64,000 bases of DNA from Heterobasidion occidentale. Taxonomy: Eukaryota > Basidiomycota > Agaricomycetes > Russulales > Bondarzewiaceae. The translations under genes were made by a program, and so were the position numbers. Within the stretch, counting starts at the first letter, position 1; each line of letters starts with the position of its first letter. Shown here piece by piece: positions 1 to 9,813 of this stretch. The notes beneath the pieces were generated by a model, which saw only the letters and a list, made by a program, of their open reading frames with translations, searched no databases and was not told the DNA's origin. The stretch covers positions 930,001-994,000 of the forward strand of contig JBCAQO010000007.1 in NCBI GenBank assembly GCA_039111635.1, given 5' to 3'.

Positions 1-70
1 CACTCAGTCCATTGTGCGACCCAGGGAAGAACCTGTTACTCTTGGGTTATTGAACGAGCAGTTCATAACA
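1..70 (+). repeat. 3' end of a family A LTR (cut by window edge)
   Basis: These bases match the last 70 bases of the family A LTR at 9568-9637, with a few substitutions, and end in TAACA as that LTR does. What follows at 71 is not the family A primer-binding site, so this is more likely a solo LTR or the downstream LTR of an element than the start of one. Confidence 0.85.
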
Positions 71-202
71 GCTGACAGTGGTGATGAGAGACAACGGCAG
101 TGAGAGGGGACAAGCACAGGACTAGGTAGGCGGTGGCATCAAAAGAAGGCAAGCCTAAACTCACCATGTGTAAGCGCAGGGATCGGCGGTAGCAGAAGCG
201 AG
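71..202. other. Unassigned 132-bp spacer
   Basis: This is a short stretch between the end of a family A LTR and the first family B LTR. It matches neither internal region seen elsewhere in the window and has no convincing reading frame. It may be flanking host DNA or the leader of an element that is not otherwise present. Confidence 0.4.
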
Positions 203-855
203 TGTTAGGACCGCGTCCTAATACGTGCTTTGGACGTGAGTTGATGGGTTGGTCAAGTGCTTTGGACGTGACTTGAATTCAGACTGCTCTCTATAACTCA
301 TTACCATTCACATGCTAACTGCATGAACATTTACTTATGGTTCCTGGTTCTCGATGTGGATGGACATTGATTCCTGACCTAGTTCCTGGTTCCTGATCGA
401 TCATGATGTGGCCAGACATGGATGTGGACAGACAGTAGTGATCTTGTACTATACTTAGATCGATGACGTGTCTTTGCTTACAGATCTCAATCATTTACTT
501 TGGTACCTGAGGAGTGCACAGACCAGATCATGATCTGGCCCTAGATACTTCTTTGTATAAATAGGTAAGATGAGCTTCTAAGAAGCTCAGCTTGTTCACC
601 TATAATACACTCGATCTCTGCACTGCACCCGGTATCTGGCTACCTTCCTAGCCTACACTTCGTGATCTCTGTCAGATCTGAGAATCCTCTACACGGTCTG
701 ACGATGCACTGGACCCGTCTCACTTCCCTTCTCTCTCTCTACTCACCCACTACTACACCGGTCTTGCCATCTTCCGTGTTCTCAGTTGGACACCTCCTCG
801 TATCATCTGTTGGACAGGAGAAGATCATCCAGTTCCTCCTCATCATCGAGAGGAC
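203..855 (+). repeat. Family B LTR, copy 1, 3'-truncated
   Basis: It begins with TGTTAGGACC, like the other B LTRs. It contains a TATA box (TATAAATA near 556) followed by the AGCTTGTTCA start-site segment, and it ends abruptly at 855 where a second B LTR begins. It carries a clean stretch of the LTR-encoded reading frame (about 757-855: FYTGLA-like start, then ICWTGEDHPVPPHHRED). Several differences from copy 3 in that stretch fall at third codon positions. Confidence 0.85.
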
Positions 856-1106
856 TGTTAGGACCGCGTCCTAACACGTGCTTCGCACGTGAGTGGATGG
901 GCTGGTCAAGTGCTTCGGACTTGTTGCAGACTCGGACAGATTTCCTTGTCTCCCTTTGATTTACATGCTTTGCATGAACGGTTACTTACAGTTCCTACTT
1001 CTTGATGCGAACAGACTTTGGTTCCTGGTTCCTAGTTCCTGGTTCCTGATCGATCACTATGTGCCTCGGTATTTCATATGATGTGGACAGACATTAGTGC
1101 CCCAGT
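856..1106 (+). repeat. Family B LTR, copy 2, 5' fragment
   Basis: It starts with TGTTAGGACC at 856 and is broken at 1106 by the start of copy 3. Only the U3 part remains, with repeats of the words GTTCCTGGTTCC and GATGTGGACAGACATT. Confidence 0.8.
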
Positions 1107-1937
1107 TGTTAGGACCGTGTCCTAACACGTGCTTCGCACGTGAATGGATGGGCAGGTCAAGTGCTTCGGACTCGCTGCAGACTCGGATCGCTTTCCATGA
1201 CTCTTTACCATTTACATGCTAACGCATGAACACTGACTTCTGGTTCCTGATTCTTGATGTGGACAGACATTGGTTCCTGACCCCAGTTCCTGGTTCCTGA
1301 TCGATCGAAGATGTGGATAGACATTAGTGATCTGATTACCATATTCGGTTACATGGCAGGTCGATGAGGCATTCTAGCTTACGGATCTCAATCGTTGACT
1401 TCGGTACCTGAGAAGCGCACGGACCAGATCCTGATCCTGCCCTAGACACTTCTTTATGTAAATAGCCGAGATGAGCTTCTAAGAAGCTCAGCTCGTTCAC
1501 CTGTAATACACTCGATCTCTGCACTGCACCGGCGTCTGGCTACCTTCCTAGCCCACGCTTCGTGATCTCTGTCAGATCTGAGAACCTCTTTGCACGGTCT
1601 GACGAAGCACTGGACTCGTCTCCCTTCCCTCCCTCCCTCTACTCATCCGCTTCTATACCGGGCTAGCTGCCTTCCGCGTTCTCAGTTGGACACCCCCTCG
1701 TGTCATCTGTTGGACAGGAGAAGATCATCCGTTCCTCCTCATCATCGAGAAGACCTCGAAGATCACCTTCTCAATCTCTTCGAGAACAAAGCCGACAGCG
1801 ACCCCGAGTTCCTCGAAAGAGCCCAAAGACGATCTATCGTCTTCATCCATTGGAGTCTACGACTATACGAACCAGTGGAGGTTTAGCTTAGGGACCCCTT
1901 CGTGCATCGGTGCACGTGATAGGTCTCCGACCTAACA
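1107..1937 (+). repeat. Family B LTR, copy 3, full length
   Basis: This is an 831-bp LTR from TGTTAGGACC to GACCTAACA. It is in the opposite orientation to the B LTR at 6630-7472. It contains the start-site segment AGCTCGTTCA (about 1491-1500) and the LTR-encoded frame ending at 1884-1886. That frame is shifted by one missing G near 1731 but open downstream. Confidence 0.85.
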
Positions 1938-1997
1938 CACTGGACTTGTCTCCCTTCCCTCCCCTCCCTCTACTCATCCGCTTCTATACCGGGCTAG
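1938..1997 (+). repeat. Internal piece of a family B LTR
   Basis: These 60 bases repeat the part of the LTR seen at about 1609-1668 (CACTGGAC..GGGCTAG). They join directly to the broken RNase H sequence of the minus-strand B element at 1998. The join is a rearrangement breakpoint, not a normal LTR boundary. Confidence 0.75.
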
Positions 1998-3690
1998 TGT
2001 CGCCAAGCTTCAAAAGCTCGAACGACCGCTAGCAACTCTTTATCATAGATTGGGTAGTTGCGTTCCGTTGGTGAGAGCGACTTGGAAATATAAGCACATG
2101 GGTGCCATTTTCCATCTTTGGCGACTTGTGATAAAACTGCTCCGGTGGCGAAGTCGGAAGCGTCGCATTCAATGCGAAACGGGTTCCTTGTGTCTGGCAT
2201 AACGAGCACCGGAGATTCTGTAAATATTCGTTTTAGCGTTTGAAACGCTTCTTCACATGCTGGTGTCCAATCCCAGGTGCGTTCTTTCTGTGTTAACTCA
2301 AATAGCGGTCTTGCTATCTTTGAGTAATCTTTGATAAACCTGCGATAAAAGTTGCAAAAACCTAAAAACGATTGCACTTCTTTGACTTTTCCAGGTGTTG
2401 GCCAGTCCATAATGCCGGCCACTTTAATCGGGTCCATTTCTAGATGTCCGTGTGATATAACATATCCAAGATAGTCGATTTCTTTTTGTGGAAGTGGCAC
2501 TTCGAGGGTTGTAGGTACAGATCGTTGTCCTGTAAGAGCTGTAAAACCTTTCGAACTGTTTTGATGTGGTCATCCATTGTTTTGGAGAATACTAAGATGT
2601 CGTCCATATAGATTGCCACTAATCCGGCGTAGATGAGGTCTTTAAAGAGGGCGTTCATCATAGTTTGGAATGTTGCCGGCGAGTTGGTTAATCCAAAGAA
2701 CATCACCAGAGGTTCGTACATTCCTAAATTGGTGACGAACGCGGCCAGTTTCTCGCTTCCTTCCTTCATGCGTACATTGTTATATCCTGTATCAACATCC
2801 ATTAGTGAAAAGTATATGGCTTCGGCCAGAAGGTCCAGTAATTCTTGAATGATCGGCAAAGGGTACTTGTTCTTAATTGTTATTTCATTGAGTTTGCGAT
2901 AATCCATTACTGGTCGTAGTTTCCCGTTCTTTTTCTTGATGAAGAAGAATGGGGATGCCATGTGCGATTTGGATTCTCTGATGAATCCTTTCTGGAGGTT
3001 TTCGTCTATGAATTTCTTGAGTTCCACTTGCTCTCCAGGGCTAAGACTGTATAGCTTGGGTTTGAGCGAGTGATCCATTCCTTCCTTGATCTCTATCTTG
3101 TGATCCCAAGGTCGAGAGAGCGGTAGCTGTCCCTTTGGTCGACCTTCGAAAACCTTCCTATAATTCCAGTATTCCTTCGGCACTATTTCTTTGAAGGATA
3201 GTTCGGGTTTCCCTTTGGCGGCTTCTTCTGCCAGTCTTTGCGAGTTGGTGTGCTTCGTTTGTTTTCCTGTCGGTGCTTTGACAGGTTTGCTTCCTTGAGC
3301 CGGTGTATTGGCGTATGGAAGTTCCGTGGTTTCGGCGCGATGTATGTCGACGCCTTCTTCGGAGTCGTTGTATAATTCCAGTGCCTGTAATGTTCCCGTA
3401 TCCAGGCATCTAACGAGATAGACTCCATCTTCTTCGAGATCCTTGGAGGGAAGTGCCGGAAGTCCGTCACCGTCCTCCAGAACGTCTTCTTCAGCCCATG
3501 TCGGAACCTTATAATTTCTGGTTCGGGCCTTCAGACGTTTGGCATTCAACCTTCGAGTTGTGAACTCCGGACTTGTAGGTATTGTCCGCGGACGTGGTAC
3601 TGTGGTGTTTCCCACTTTCCGGCCTGGTACTGCTTTTCCCGGCTTTTGCACTGGTATTGAGTAGTCGCCCGTTTGCGGTACTGTTTCCAT
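1998..3690 (-). pseudogene. Family B pol fragment: reverse transcriptase and partial RNase H
   Basis: Two overlapping minus-strand frames (3690 to 2440 and 2500 to 1994) together encode a Ty3/gypsy polymerase. The first starts with a linker shared with family C (GVYLVRCLDTG, ELYNDSEEGVDIHRAE, KQTKHTNSQRL). It continues into RT with LSPGEQVELKKFIDENL, KKKNGKLRPVMDYRKLNE and the catalytic AIYMDDILVF. The second continues the RT thumb (FLGFCNFYRRFIKDYS) and RNase H (IECDASDFATGAVLSQ, YPIYDKELLAVVRAFE). One frameshift near 2480 separates the two. The frame ends at EAWRH, where an intact element would continue HYLEGA. RNase H after that point and the whole integrase are missing. It cannot make a functional polyprotein. 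Confidence 0.9.
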
Positions 3691-3922
3691 GCGCCGTATG
3701 CTTGGTTTAGAACATCCTGGTTTTCTTGTAGCTCTTCTAGCTTTTACCGGTCCTCCTTTTATTTGGCAGGAGGGCGGGCATCTGGTAAAGTGTAGCCCGT
3801 AGGCATGCCAGTCGACTTCTGGGTTATGTTCTAATAACCAGTCGGTTCCTAAATGACGTCCTCTTTTCCTATTTCCGCAATATAGAATCTTGCTGATTCT
3901 GTATGTGACCCCCCTTTTTTGC

Positions 3923-4279
3923 CTAGAACTTGTAATTTGAGGTTGGCGAATCGTGTAATAGGTCCTCCTTTGAACTCGGTGTTCTGGACCGTACTGACTG
4001 GGATAGGGGTGGGGTTTTGTGTGTAGTGATTCGATGTGCTTCTACAAAACGAGGGTGCATGAAGATTCCAGTGGCTCCACTGTCCACTAGTGCCTGTGTA
4101 GCAGCTTTTCTATTCTTGCCTATGAGCATTGTCTCGAGTCGGAGGGATGGTGCACCATGTGATTTCATTTCCGAAAGATACAATACATCTGGATGTCCAT
4201 GCTCTTGGTCAGCATCTTTACTGGCCAGAGGAGCGTACCGATTTCCTGCAAGAATCCTACTCTCCACATCCGCTACCAA
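3923..4279 (-). pseudogene. Family B aspartic protease fragment
   Basis: This frame of 118 codons begins 12 nt after the end of gag. It contains the retropepsin active-site motif ALVDSGATGIFMHPRFV, preceded by the strand GAPSLRLETMLIG. The D-S-G triad is intact. Downstream, the ILGTDWLL-type flap region is not in this frame and lies beyond a frameshift. The frame of the RT segment at 3690 differs, so at least one indel separates protease from RT. In a working element this would be the N-terminal part of pol, cleaving the Gag-Pol precursor. Confidence 0.8.
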
Positions 4280-4290
4280 TGGGAGAGGTT

Positions 4291-5826
4291 TTAAAAATTC
4301 TTCGAGTCGCTAAAGGCTCGAACTTCCTCGATTTCTTCCATGCTGAGTCCCATCATCATTTGGCGGATGTGGTTGACTCTATTTTTTCCTTCTTCGACGT
4401 CTTCATCGTCGAATTGTCCTTCGTCCATTTCTGCTTCGCGCACTGGTCTGCGACGGGGGGGCTGGAATCTTCTCTTGGGTCGAGAAGGACAGTTGCGCGC
4501 CATGTGCCCGGGTTTCTTGCAAAAGAAGCACTTGCCTTCTTTGGCAAGTCGATCTCTCTCCGCTGGGGTAAGCTTCTTGAAGCGAGTTCGGACAGCATCG
4601 GCCTCCATTTCCGCTGCATCTACATCCATAGGTTCGTATTGGGGCTCCCTATCGTGTCGTGGGGGTGCCCTTTCGTCGTAGAATGTACGCGGCGTGTAGA
4701 TTTGGAATTTTCCTTTTCGGAGGTCGTATGCTCGGTCCCTTGCGATGCGCATCCTTTCGTGTTTCTTGGCCTTCTCGACTAGTTCTTCCCATGTCCTGTC
4801 TTTAGAGGGATCTTCATAAATTCCCTTTGCCAATTCCCACTTGAGTCCTCGCAGGAAGTGGGTCTTCTTGGTTTCTTCGTCCACACTGGCAAGCGCCGCG
4901 AGCTGTTCAAACAGCTGAAGGTAGGTGTTAAACGATTCCTTTCCTTGATTGACTCGGGCCAATTTGTCGCGAGCATTGGCTTCTTTGTTGAACTCCTCGA
5001 AGTCGGTGGCTATCTTTTTGCGGACGGAGGTGTAGCCGACCGTGTCTGCCCAAGTGTATTTGTTCCAATCCTTCAGTGTGTTCCTGGCCTGAGTGAAGTT
5101 CCTTGCCCATATCCCTGCTGAGCCTTCTTTCATATATGATAGAGCGTAAGCGATTTTGGCGAATTCGTTCGCATAATCCTTCTTCCTAGCCAGGAACATT
5201 AGATCGATTTCGTGGAGGAATTGCTCGGTTCGTTTTCTGTTTCCACTGAAGGTGGTGGGTTTGGCCATAGCTGGTCCCTTGGACTCATTACTTCCAGTAT
5301 CTGCCGACATTGTATCGGGCGGGGGCTCTGGATCGTCAGGTGGTTCCGGATTTCCACTTGGTGCTTCAAAATACTCCGGTTCGGGGACAAACTCCGGTGT
5401 TGGGGCTCGGAAGTCTTCTTGGGGAGTGGTTTCCTGTAAGGGGGATGTAGCGGGCGTGTTTCTTCTAGAGATTCGACTTCCACTGGCTGTTTCTCTGGGT
5501 AGAGTATGTATGTACGGTCTTGGCGAGTCACGATGCCTATTTGCCGGTGATTCAGGCTTGTCAAAGGTCTTTCTTGCGATGTAGTCCTCGACCTTAACGA
5601 GGTGTAGGTCGGGTCTTGTGTGGACTGTTTTTTCTCCCCAAGTCGGGTATTCGTATCTGCTTTCTCCTCGTTGTTGGAAGAATCCGGTGAGGATTCCCGC
5701 GTAGTAGAAGTGTGCTTTCCTTTCGTCGTAATAAAGTTGATCTTTGTCGACGTCTTTGGGTAAATCTCTGTAGACTTCTGCTGGGTCCGTTCGGTAGCCG
5801 GGAGGGTATCCCGCTGCGACTTCGTC
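4291..5826 (-). pseudogene. Family B Gag, nucleocapsid with zinc knuckle
   Basis: From the first ATG (5310) the product is 339 residues. It has a Retrotrans_gag-type helical region (FLHEIDLMFLARKKDYANEF, AIYALSYMKEG-like, WARNFTQARNTLKDW), then YLQLFEQLAALA and one CCHC zinc knuckle, CFFCKKPGHMARNC, near residue 265. Reading the same frame upstream of that ATG, it stays open for 172 more codons to about 5826. There it has protein-like sequence (QLYYDERKAHFYYAGILTGF, YEYPTWGEKTVHTRPDLHLV), and it is closed by a single TAA. Gag therefore probably begins further upstream than the ATG suggests, through a spliced leader, a non-AUG start or a lost start. Gag would form the virus-like particle that packages the element RNA. 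Confidence 0.8.
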
Positions 5827-6617
5827 CGTGGTTCTTTATTCTTTGAAGAAGAAGGGTACTGCCTGTCTTCTTCCGGCTTGTAATGCTTCCTGTAAGTCTG
5901 GGTCCTTTTGATAATTTCGTTGATGGAAATATCAATTTGGTCGATGAGCTGGATGATCTCGGAGAATGTGTGTCCCGAGATGAGGGTTCGGAGATGATAA
6001 GTTTGTGGGCGAACTCTCCTCTTCTGACAACAAAAACGATCCCTTCAATTTCTGTTCGGACTGGTGGGGAGTTAGGAGCTTCCAGTGTGTTTTCCTAGGT
6101 TGAGGAGAAGGTCCAGTGGATGAGGATTGAGACGTGGTCTCTGTTCTCCTTGGTCTTGACGAGTTCCGCTCTGATTCCGTCTGTGTCGATATTCCTTGCG
6201 ATGGTTCTTCTGAGATCGGGGATAACGGCGACGGGGAAATCGTCTGGTCTTCCGTCGTGTATCTCGACGCAGTTCCTTGCTCTGATGACGTCGGGCTCTC
6301 CGTTGTCCGTGAGGGTGAACGGTGTCTTTGGTTCGTTGACGAAGCAAATCCCGGAAAATCTATATCCAGTTTGAGGAGGTCTATAAATATTTCGGGTGCT
6401 TGTTGTAGCCTGAGTGTGGCTATTCCTGAATAAACCTTTCCTGGGTTCCGGTGTCTTGCGACTTCTATAGCTCCGGGGTGGTTTATTCTTCCTTGAGGAG
6501 TCGTTGCTGGGGTGGCCGTTAGGTTTACCCTGTTGGTGATTGCTAGAATGTTGTTGACTGATGAGAGAAAGAGCTGTCGCTGCTGGGGATCCAGCTTGAA
6601 TAGAGTAGGGATAAAAG
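5827..6617 (-). other. Family B 5' leader with decayed coding sequence
   Basis: This lies between the primer-binding site and the recognisable gag. One minus-strand frame is open from the LTR junction (6628 to 6095, beginning NELFYPYSIQAG). Another upstream of the TAA at about 5833 reads QEALQAGRRQAVPFFFKE in the gag frame. The second looks like an N-terminal continuation of Gag with a nonsense change. The first is not recognised. Nothing in the stretch suggests a separate enzyme. Confidence 0.45.
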
Positions 6618-6627
6618 AGCTCGTTCA
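6618..6627 (-). promoter_or_regulatory. Family B primer-binding site, self-priming type
   Basis: Immediately inside the LTR, on the minus strand, is TGAACGAGCT. This is the exact reverse complement of AGCTCGTTCA, which lies in the LTR (7071-7080 region) about where transcription should start. There is no TGG-led tRNA complement. The layout matches the self-priming of Tf1/sushi-type elements, in which the 5' end of the transcript folds back to prime minus-strand DNA. Confidence 0.7.
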
Positions 6628-6629
6628 AG

Positions 6630-7472
6630 TGTTAGGTCGGAGACCTATCACGTGCACCGATGCACGAAGGGGTCCCTAGGCTAAACCTCCACTGGTTCGT
6701 ATAGTCGTAGACTCCAATGGATAAAGACGATGGATCGTCTTTGGGCTCTTTCGAGGAACTCGGGGTCGTTGTCGGCTTTGTTCTCGAAGAGATTGAGAAG
6801 GTGATCTTCGAGGTCTTCTCAATGATGAGGAGGAACCGGATGATCTTCTCCTGTCCAACAGATGACACGAGGGGGTGTCCAACTGAGAACGCGGTAGGCA
6901 GCTAGCCCGGTATAGAAGCGGATGAGTAGAGGGAGGGGAGGGAAGGGAGACGAGTCCAGTGCTTCGTCAGACCGTGCAAAGAGGTTCTCAGATCTGACAG
7001 AGATCACGAAGCGTGGGCTAGGAAGGTAGCCAGACGCCGGGTGCAGTGCAGAGATCGAGTGTATTACAGGTGAACGAGCTGAGCTTCTTAGAAGCTCATC
7101 TCGGCTATTTACGTACAGAAGTGTCTAGGGCAGGATCGCGATCTGGTCTGTGCGCTTCTCAGGTACCGAAGTCAACGATCGAGATCCGTAAGCGAAGATG
7201 CGTCATCGATCTAACTATAGTACTGGGGCACCAATGTCTGTTCACATCATATGAAATACCGAGCCACCTAGCGATCGATCAGGAACCAGGAACTAGGGTC
7301 AGGAACCAATGTCTGTCCACATCAAGAATCATGAACTAGAGATCAGCGTTCATGCGTTAGCATGTAAATGGTAAAGAGTCATGGAAAGCGATCCGAGTCT
7401 GCAGCAAGTCCGAAGCACTTGACCAGCCCATCCCCTCACGTGCGAAGCACGTGTTAGGACGCGGTCCTAACA
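6630..7472 (-). repeat. Family B 5' LTR
   Basis: This is an 843-bp LTR with TGTTAG..CTAACA ends, read on the minus strand. The start-site segment is at 7071-7080, with a weak TATA-like ACGTAAATA upstream of it. It is inverted relative to the B LTR copies at 203-1937. Its outer flank, CCTTC, is inside family A integrase sequence. Confidence 0.9.
6676..6927 (-). pseudogene. Protein-coding segment inside the family B LTR
   Basis: Within the LTR, minus strand, the frame reads RFYTGLAAYRVLSWTPPRV, then ICWTGEDHPVPPHH, a TGA (where copy 3 has CGA), then EDLEDHLLNLFENKADNDPE and FLERAQRRSIVFIHWSL. It ends at a stop 46 nt before the LTR end. The LTR of family C encodes a recognisably similar segment with its stop at the same distance from the LTR end (19965-20267). 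The segment lies downstream of the predicted transcription start, so it would be in the leader of the element RNA. Function unknown. This copy is interrupted by one nonsense codon. Confidence 0.6.
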
Positions 7473-7536
7473 CCTTCTAACCAGACTTGGGTTCCTACTT
7501 CCCACTGTGAAAGTTTTCTGTGCAGGTCCCGGTCTT
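7473..7536 (-). pseudogene. Family A0 integrase C-terminal fragment
   Basis: Minus-strand translation gives KDRDLHRKLSQWEVGTQVWL followed by EG, matching the end of the family A integrase (about 14771-14835). It is bounded on the left by the B LTR (after 7472). On the right is the target-site sequence GTCTT (7532-7536) and a family A LTR. It is the piece that should follow the integrase fragment at 8157-9017 but lies inverted on the far side of an LTR. Confidence 0.9.
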
Positions 7537-8156
7537 TGTTACGAACTGCTCGTTCAGTAACCCAAGAGTAACAGGTTCTTCCCTAGGTCGCACAATGGAC
7601 TGAGTGGTGGATGAAGTCTCGACTGTATCAGGCAATGATACAGGAGGGAATAATGATTGGCTCTAAGAATCCTGTATGCGTAGATACGGGGGAACGAAGA
7701 GATTCGTATTTGGGGATACGAATGGACGAAGAGAATAGACTGAAGATCCTCAGCCTATTCTATGGGCCTTATATACTGTATGGGGTATAGGGTAAGAGTC
7801 CGTGTGCTTCTCCTGGTTCCCATCCTAGGAGGGCTGTGGCCGCCGTCTTTCTCTCCGGTGCCTACTCTTGTACTTCTCCAGTTGCACTGATCCATCATGG
7901 TGCGACGAGGTGCTTACCCGTAAGCCCTAAGCCCATGGCATGTGAATGCCTCCCATATTACTGTGCAAACCTCTGTGAGCCTCATGTCCCTCTCATATAG
8001 CCTTTACCGATGTCTTGAAGAACCATCAGTCTTGTCGGCTCCTAAGGACATGCCGAATACCTTGATGTACGCTCCGTAGTGGAGCCGCCTAGCATGTGAT
8101 GCTTGATCCATTGGTTAGACCGACCCCGAAGGGCCCCGATCGGTCAAGTCATAACA
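7537..8156 (-). repeat. Family A LTR, minus orientation
   Basis: This is a 620-bp LTR with TGTTACGAAC at the left and GTCATAACA at the right. Its flanks do not match each other: GTCTT on the left and ATTAC on the right. GTCTT is the reverse complement of AAGAC, which flanks the plus-oriented LTR at 9018. This indicates recombination between LTRs (see findings). Confidence 0.9.
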
Positions 8157-9017
8157 ATTACAAGACACGACGGCTACATATGTGTCCCGAAAGACGACCT
8201 CCTCCGACGAATGATTGTCAAGACGCACCATGACGCTATGGCTACAGGGCATCCCGGCCGAGCAAAGACCTTGGAATTAGTACAGCGCCATTATTGGTGG
8301 TCCAATATGACTAAATTTGTACATCAATATGTGGATGGGTGCGCAGTCTGTCAGTCCACCAAGAATCTGCCCCACAGGACCCATCCACCGATCCAACCGT
8401 TGGAAACCACAAACACCCCTTGGCGTTTTATCTCGACCGACTTCGTAACAGACCTCCTGGAAAGCAGAGGCTACAACTCAATAAACATAGTGGTCGACCA
8501 AGGCCTGTCGAAAGGAACAGTCATAACTCCGTGCAAGAAGACGATCACGGCCGAAGAGACCACGACACTTTTCCAGGACAATGTGTTCAAACGATATGGA
8601 CTACCGACCAAGGTGGTGTCTGACAGAGGCCCCCAGTTCGCGGCAAAGTTCACAAGGGAACTATGGAAAGGGATGGGGATCACCCCGGCCCTCAGCATGG
8701 CCTATCATCCCCAAACAGACAGAGAAATGGAACGGGTCAACCAAGAAATCGAGCAATTCCTGCAAGTGTTCTGCAACTATCACCAAAATAACTGGGTAGA
8801 CTTGATCCCCTTCGCAGAATTCTCCCACAACACCCGAAGACACTCCGCCACCAGGAAATTGCTGTTTGAAGTCCTTTACGGGTTCAATCCACCATATTCG
8901 GTCGACTCAGCTCTAGAGACCAAGGTGCCCACAGTAACTGAACGTTTGCAGCTAATCAAGGAAGTCCAAGAAGATGCGGCTGCCAGTCTACAAATAGCAG
9001 CGCAGCACGCCAAAGAC
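8157..9017 (+). pseudogene. Family A0 integrase fragment
   Basis: This is an open stretch homologous to family A pol. It starts at TRHDGYICVPKDDLLRRM, then the zinc-binding HHDAMATGHPG..CAVC, the catalytic-core aspartates in ISTDFVTDL and VVSDRGPQF, and the glutamate in YHPQTDREMERVNQEIEQ. It ends at AAQHAKD, where a plus-oriented family A LTR interrupts it. It is an older, diverged copy (for example SNMTKFVHQY against SSMTKFVHAY in A1). The LTRs on both sides are separate insertions into this copy. The continuation is the fragment at 7473-7536. Confidence 0.9.
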
Positions 9018-9637
9018 TGTTATGACTTGACCGATCGGGGCCCTTCGGGGTCGGTCTAACCAATGGATCAAGCATCACATGCTAGGCGGCTCCACTACGG
9101 AGCGTACACCAAGGTATTCGGCATGTCCTTAGGAGCCGACAAGACCGATGGTTCTTCAAGACATCGGTAAAGGCTATATTGGAGGGACACAAGGCTCACA
9201 GAGATTCGCACGGCAATATAGGAGGCATTCACATGCCATGGGCTTAGGGCTTACGGGTAAGCACCTCGTCGCACCATGATGGATCAGTGCAACTGGAGAA
9301 GTACAAGAGTAGGCACCGGAGAGAAAGACGGCGGCCACAGCCCTCCTAGGATGGGAACCAGGAGAAGCACACGGACTCTTACCCTATACCCCATACAGTA
9401 TATAAGGCCCATAGAATAGGCTGAGGATCTTCAGTCTATTCTCTTCGTCCATTCGTATCCCCAAATACGAATCTCTTCGTTCCCCCGTATCTACGCATAC
9501 AGGATTCTTAGAGCCAATCATTATTCCCTCCTGTATCATTGCCTGATACAGTCGAGACTTCATCCACCACTCAGTCCATTGTGCGACCTAGGGAAGAACC
9601 TGTTACTCTTGGGTTACTGAACGAGCAGTTCGTAACA
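9018..9637 (+). repeat. Family A1 5' LTR
   Basis: The ends are TGTTATGACTT and GTTCGTAACA. A TATA box (TATATAA, 9399-9405) lies 34 nt upstream of AGTCTATTCT (9433-9442), the likely RNA start. This LTR, its partner at 19229 and the minus copy at 7537 share a subtype (GAACGAGCAGTTC near the end) different from the A2 LTRs. Confidence 0.92.
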
Positions 9638-9639
9638 CT

Positions 9640-9649
9640 AGAATAGACT
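9640..9649 (+). promoter_or_regulatory. Family A1 primer-binding site, self-priming type
   Basis: AGAATAGACT, two bases inside the LTR, is the exact reverse complement of AGTCTATTCT at 9433-9442, which sits at the expected transcription start. No tRNA 3' end complement (TGG..) is present. The A2 copy preserves the same pair (43670-43679 with its LTR). Confidence 0.75.
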
Positions 9650-9813
9650 CGCTTTTGCCCCTACCTTGCACCACACTCTGCTTGCTGCCACACTCTTCCT
9701 CACAACCCTCATCAGTGGCATAGACCCCCACCGAAGAGAGTTACTTCACACACCCTGGAGCAAGACCTAGGCCTAGGATTCCCACCAGGCACTAGACGAA
9801 CCCATAACCAACT

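Larger units (their letters stand above)
1998..7472 (-). mobile_element. Family B Ty3/gypsy retrotransposon, 3' half lost
   Basis: On the minus strand, from right to left, the element has an LTR (6630-7472), a self-priming site (6618-6627), a long gag, an aspartic protease, a reverse transcriptase and the start of RNase H. Sequence then stops at 1998. Integrase, polypurine tract and the proper 3' LTR are absent. In their place are plus-oriented B LTR copies. The right flank CCTTC (7473-7477) lies inside the integrase of an old family A copy, so B jumped into A0. Several frameshifts make it non-autonomous. The PR-RT linker resembles family C closely, which marks B and C as related families. 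Confidence 0.85.
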
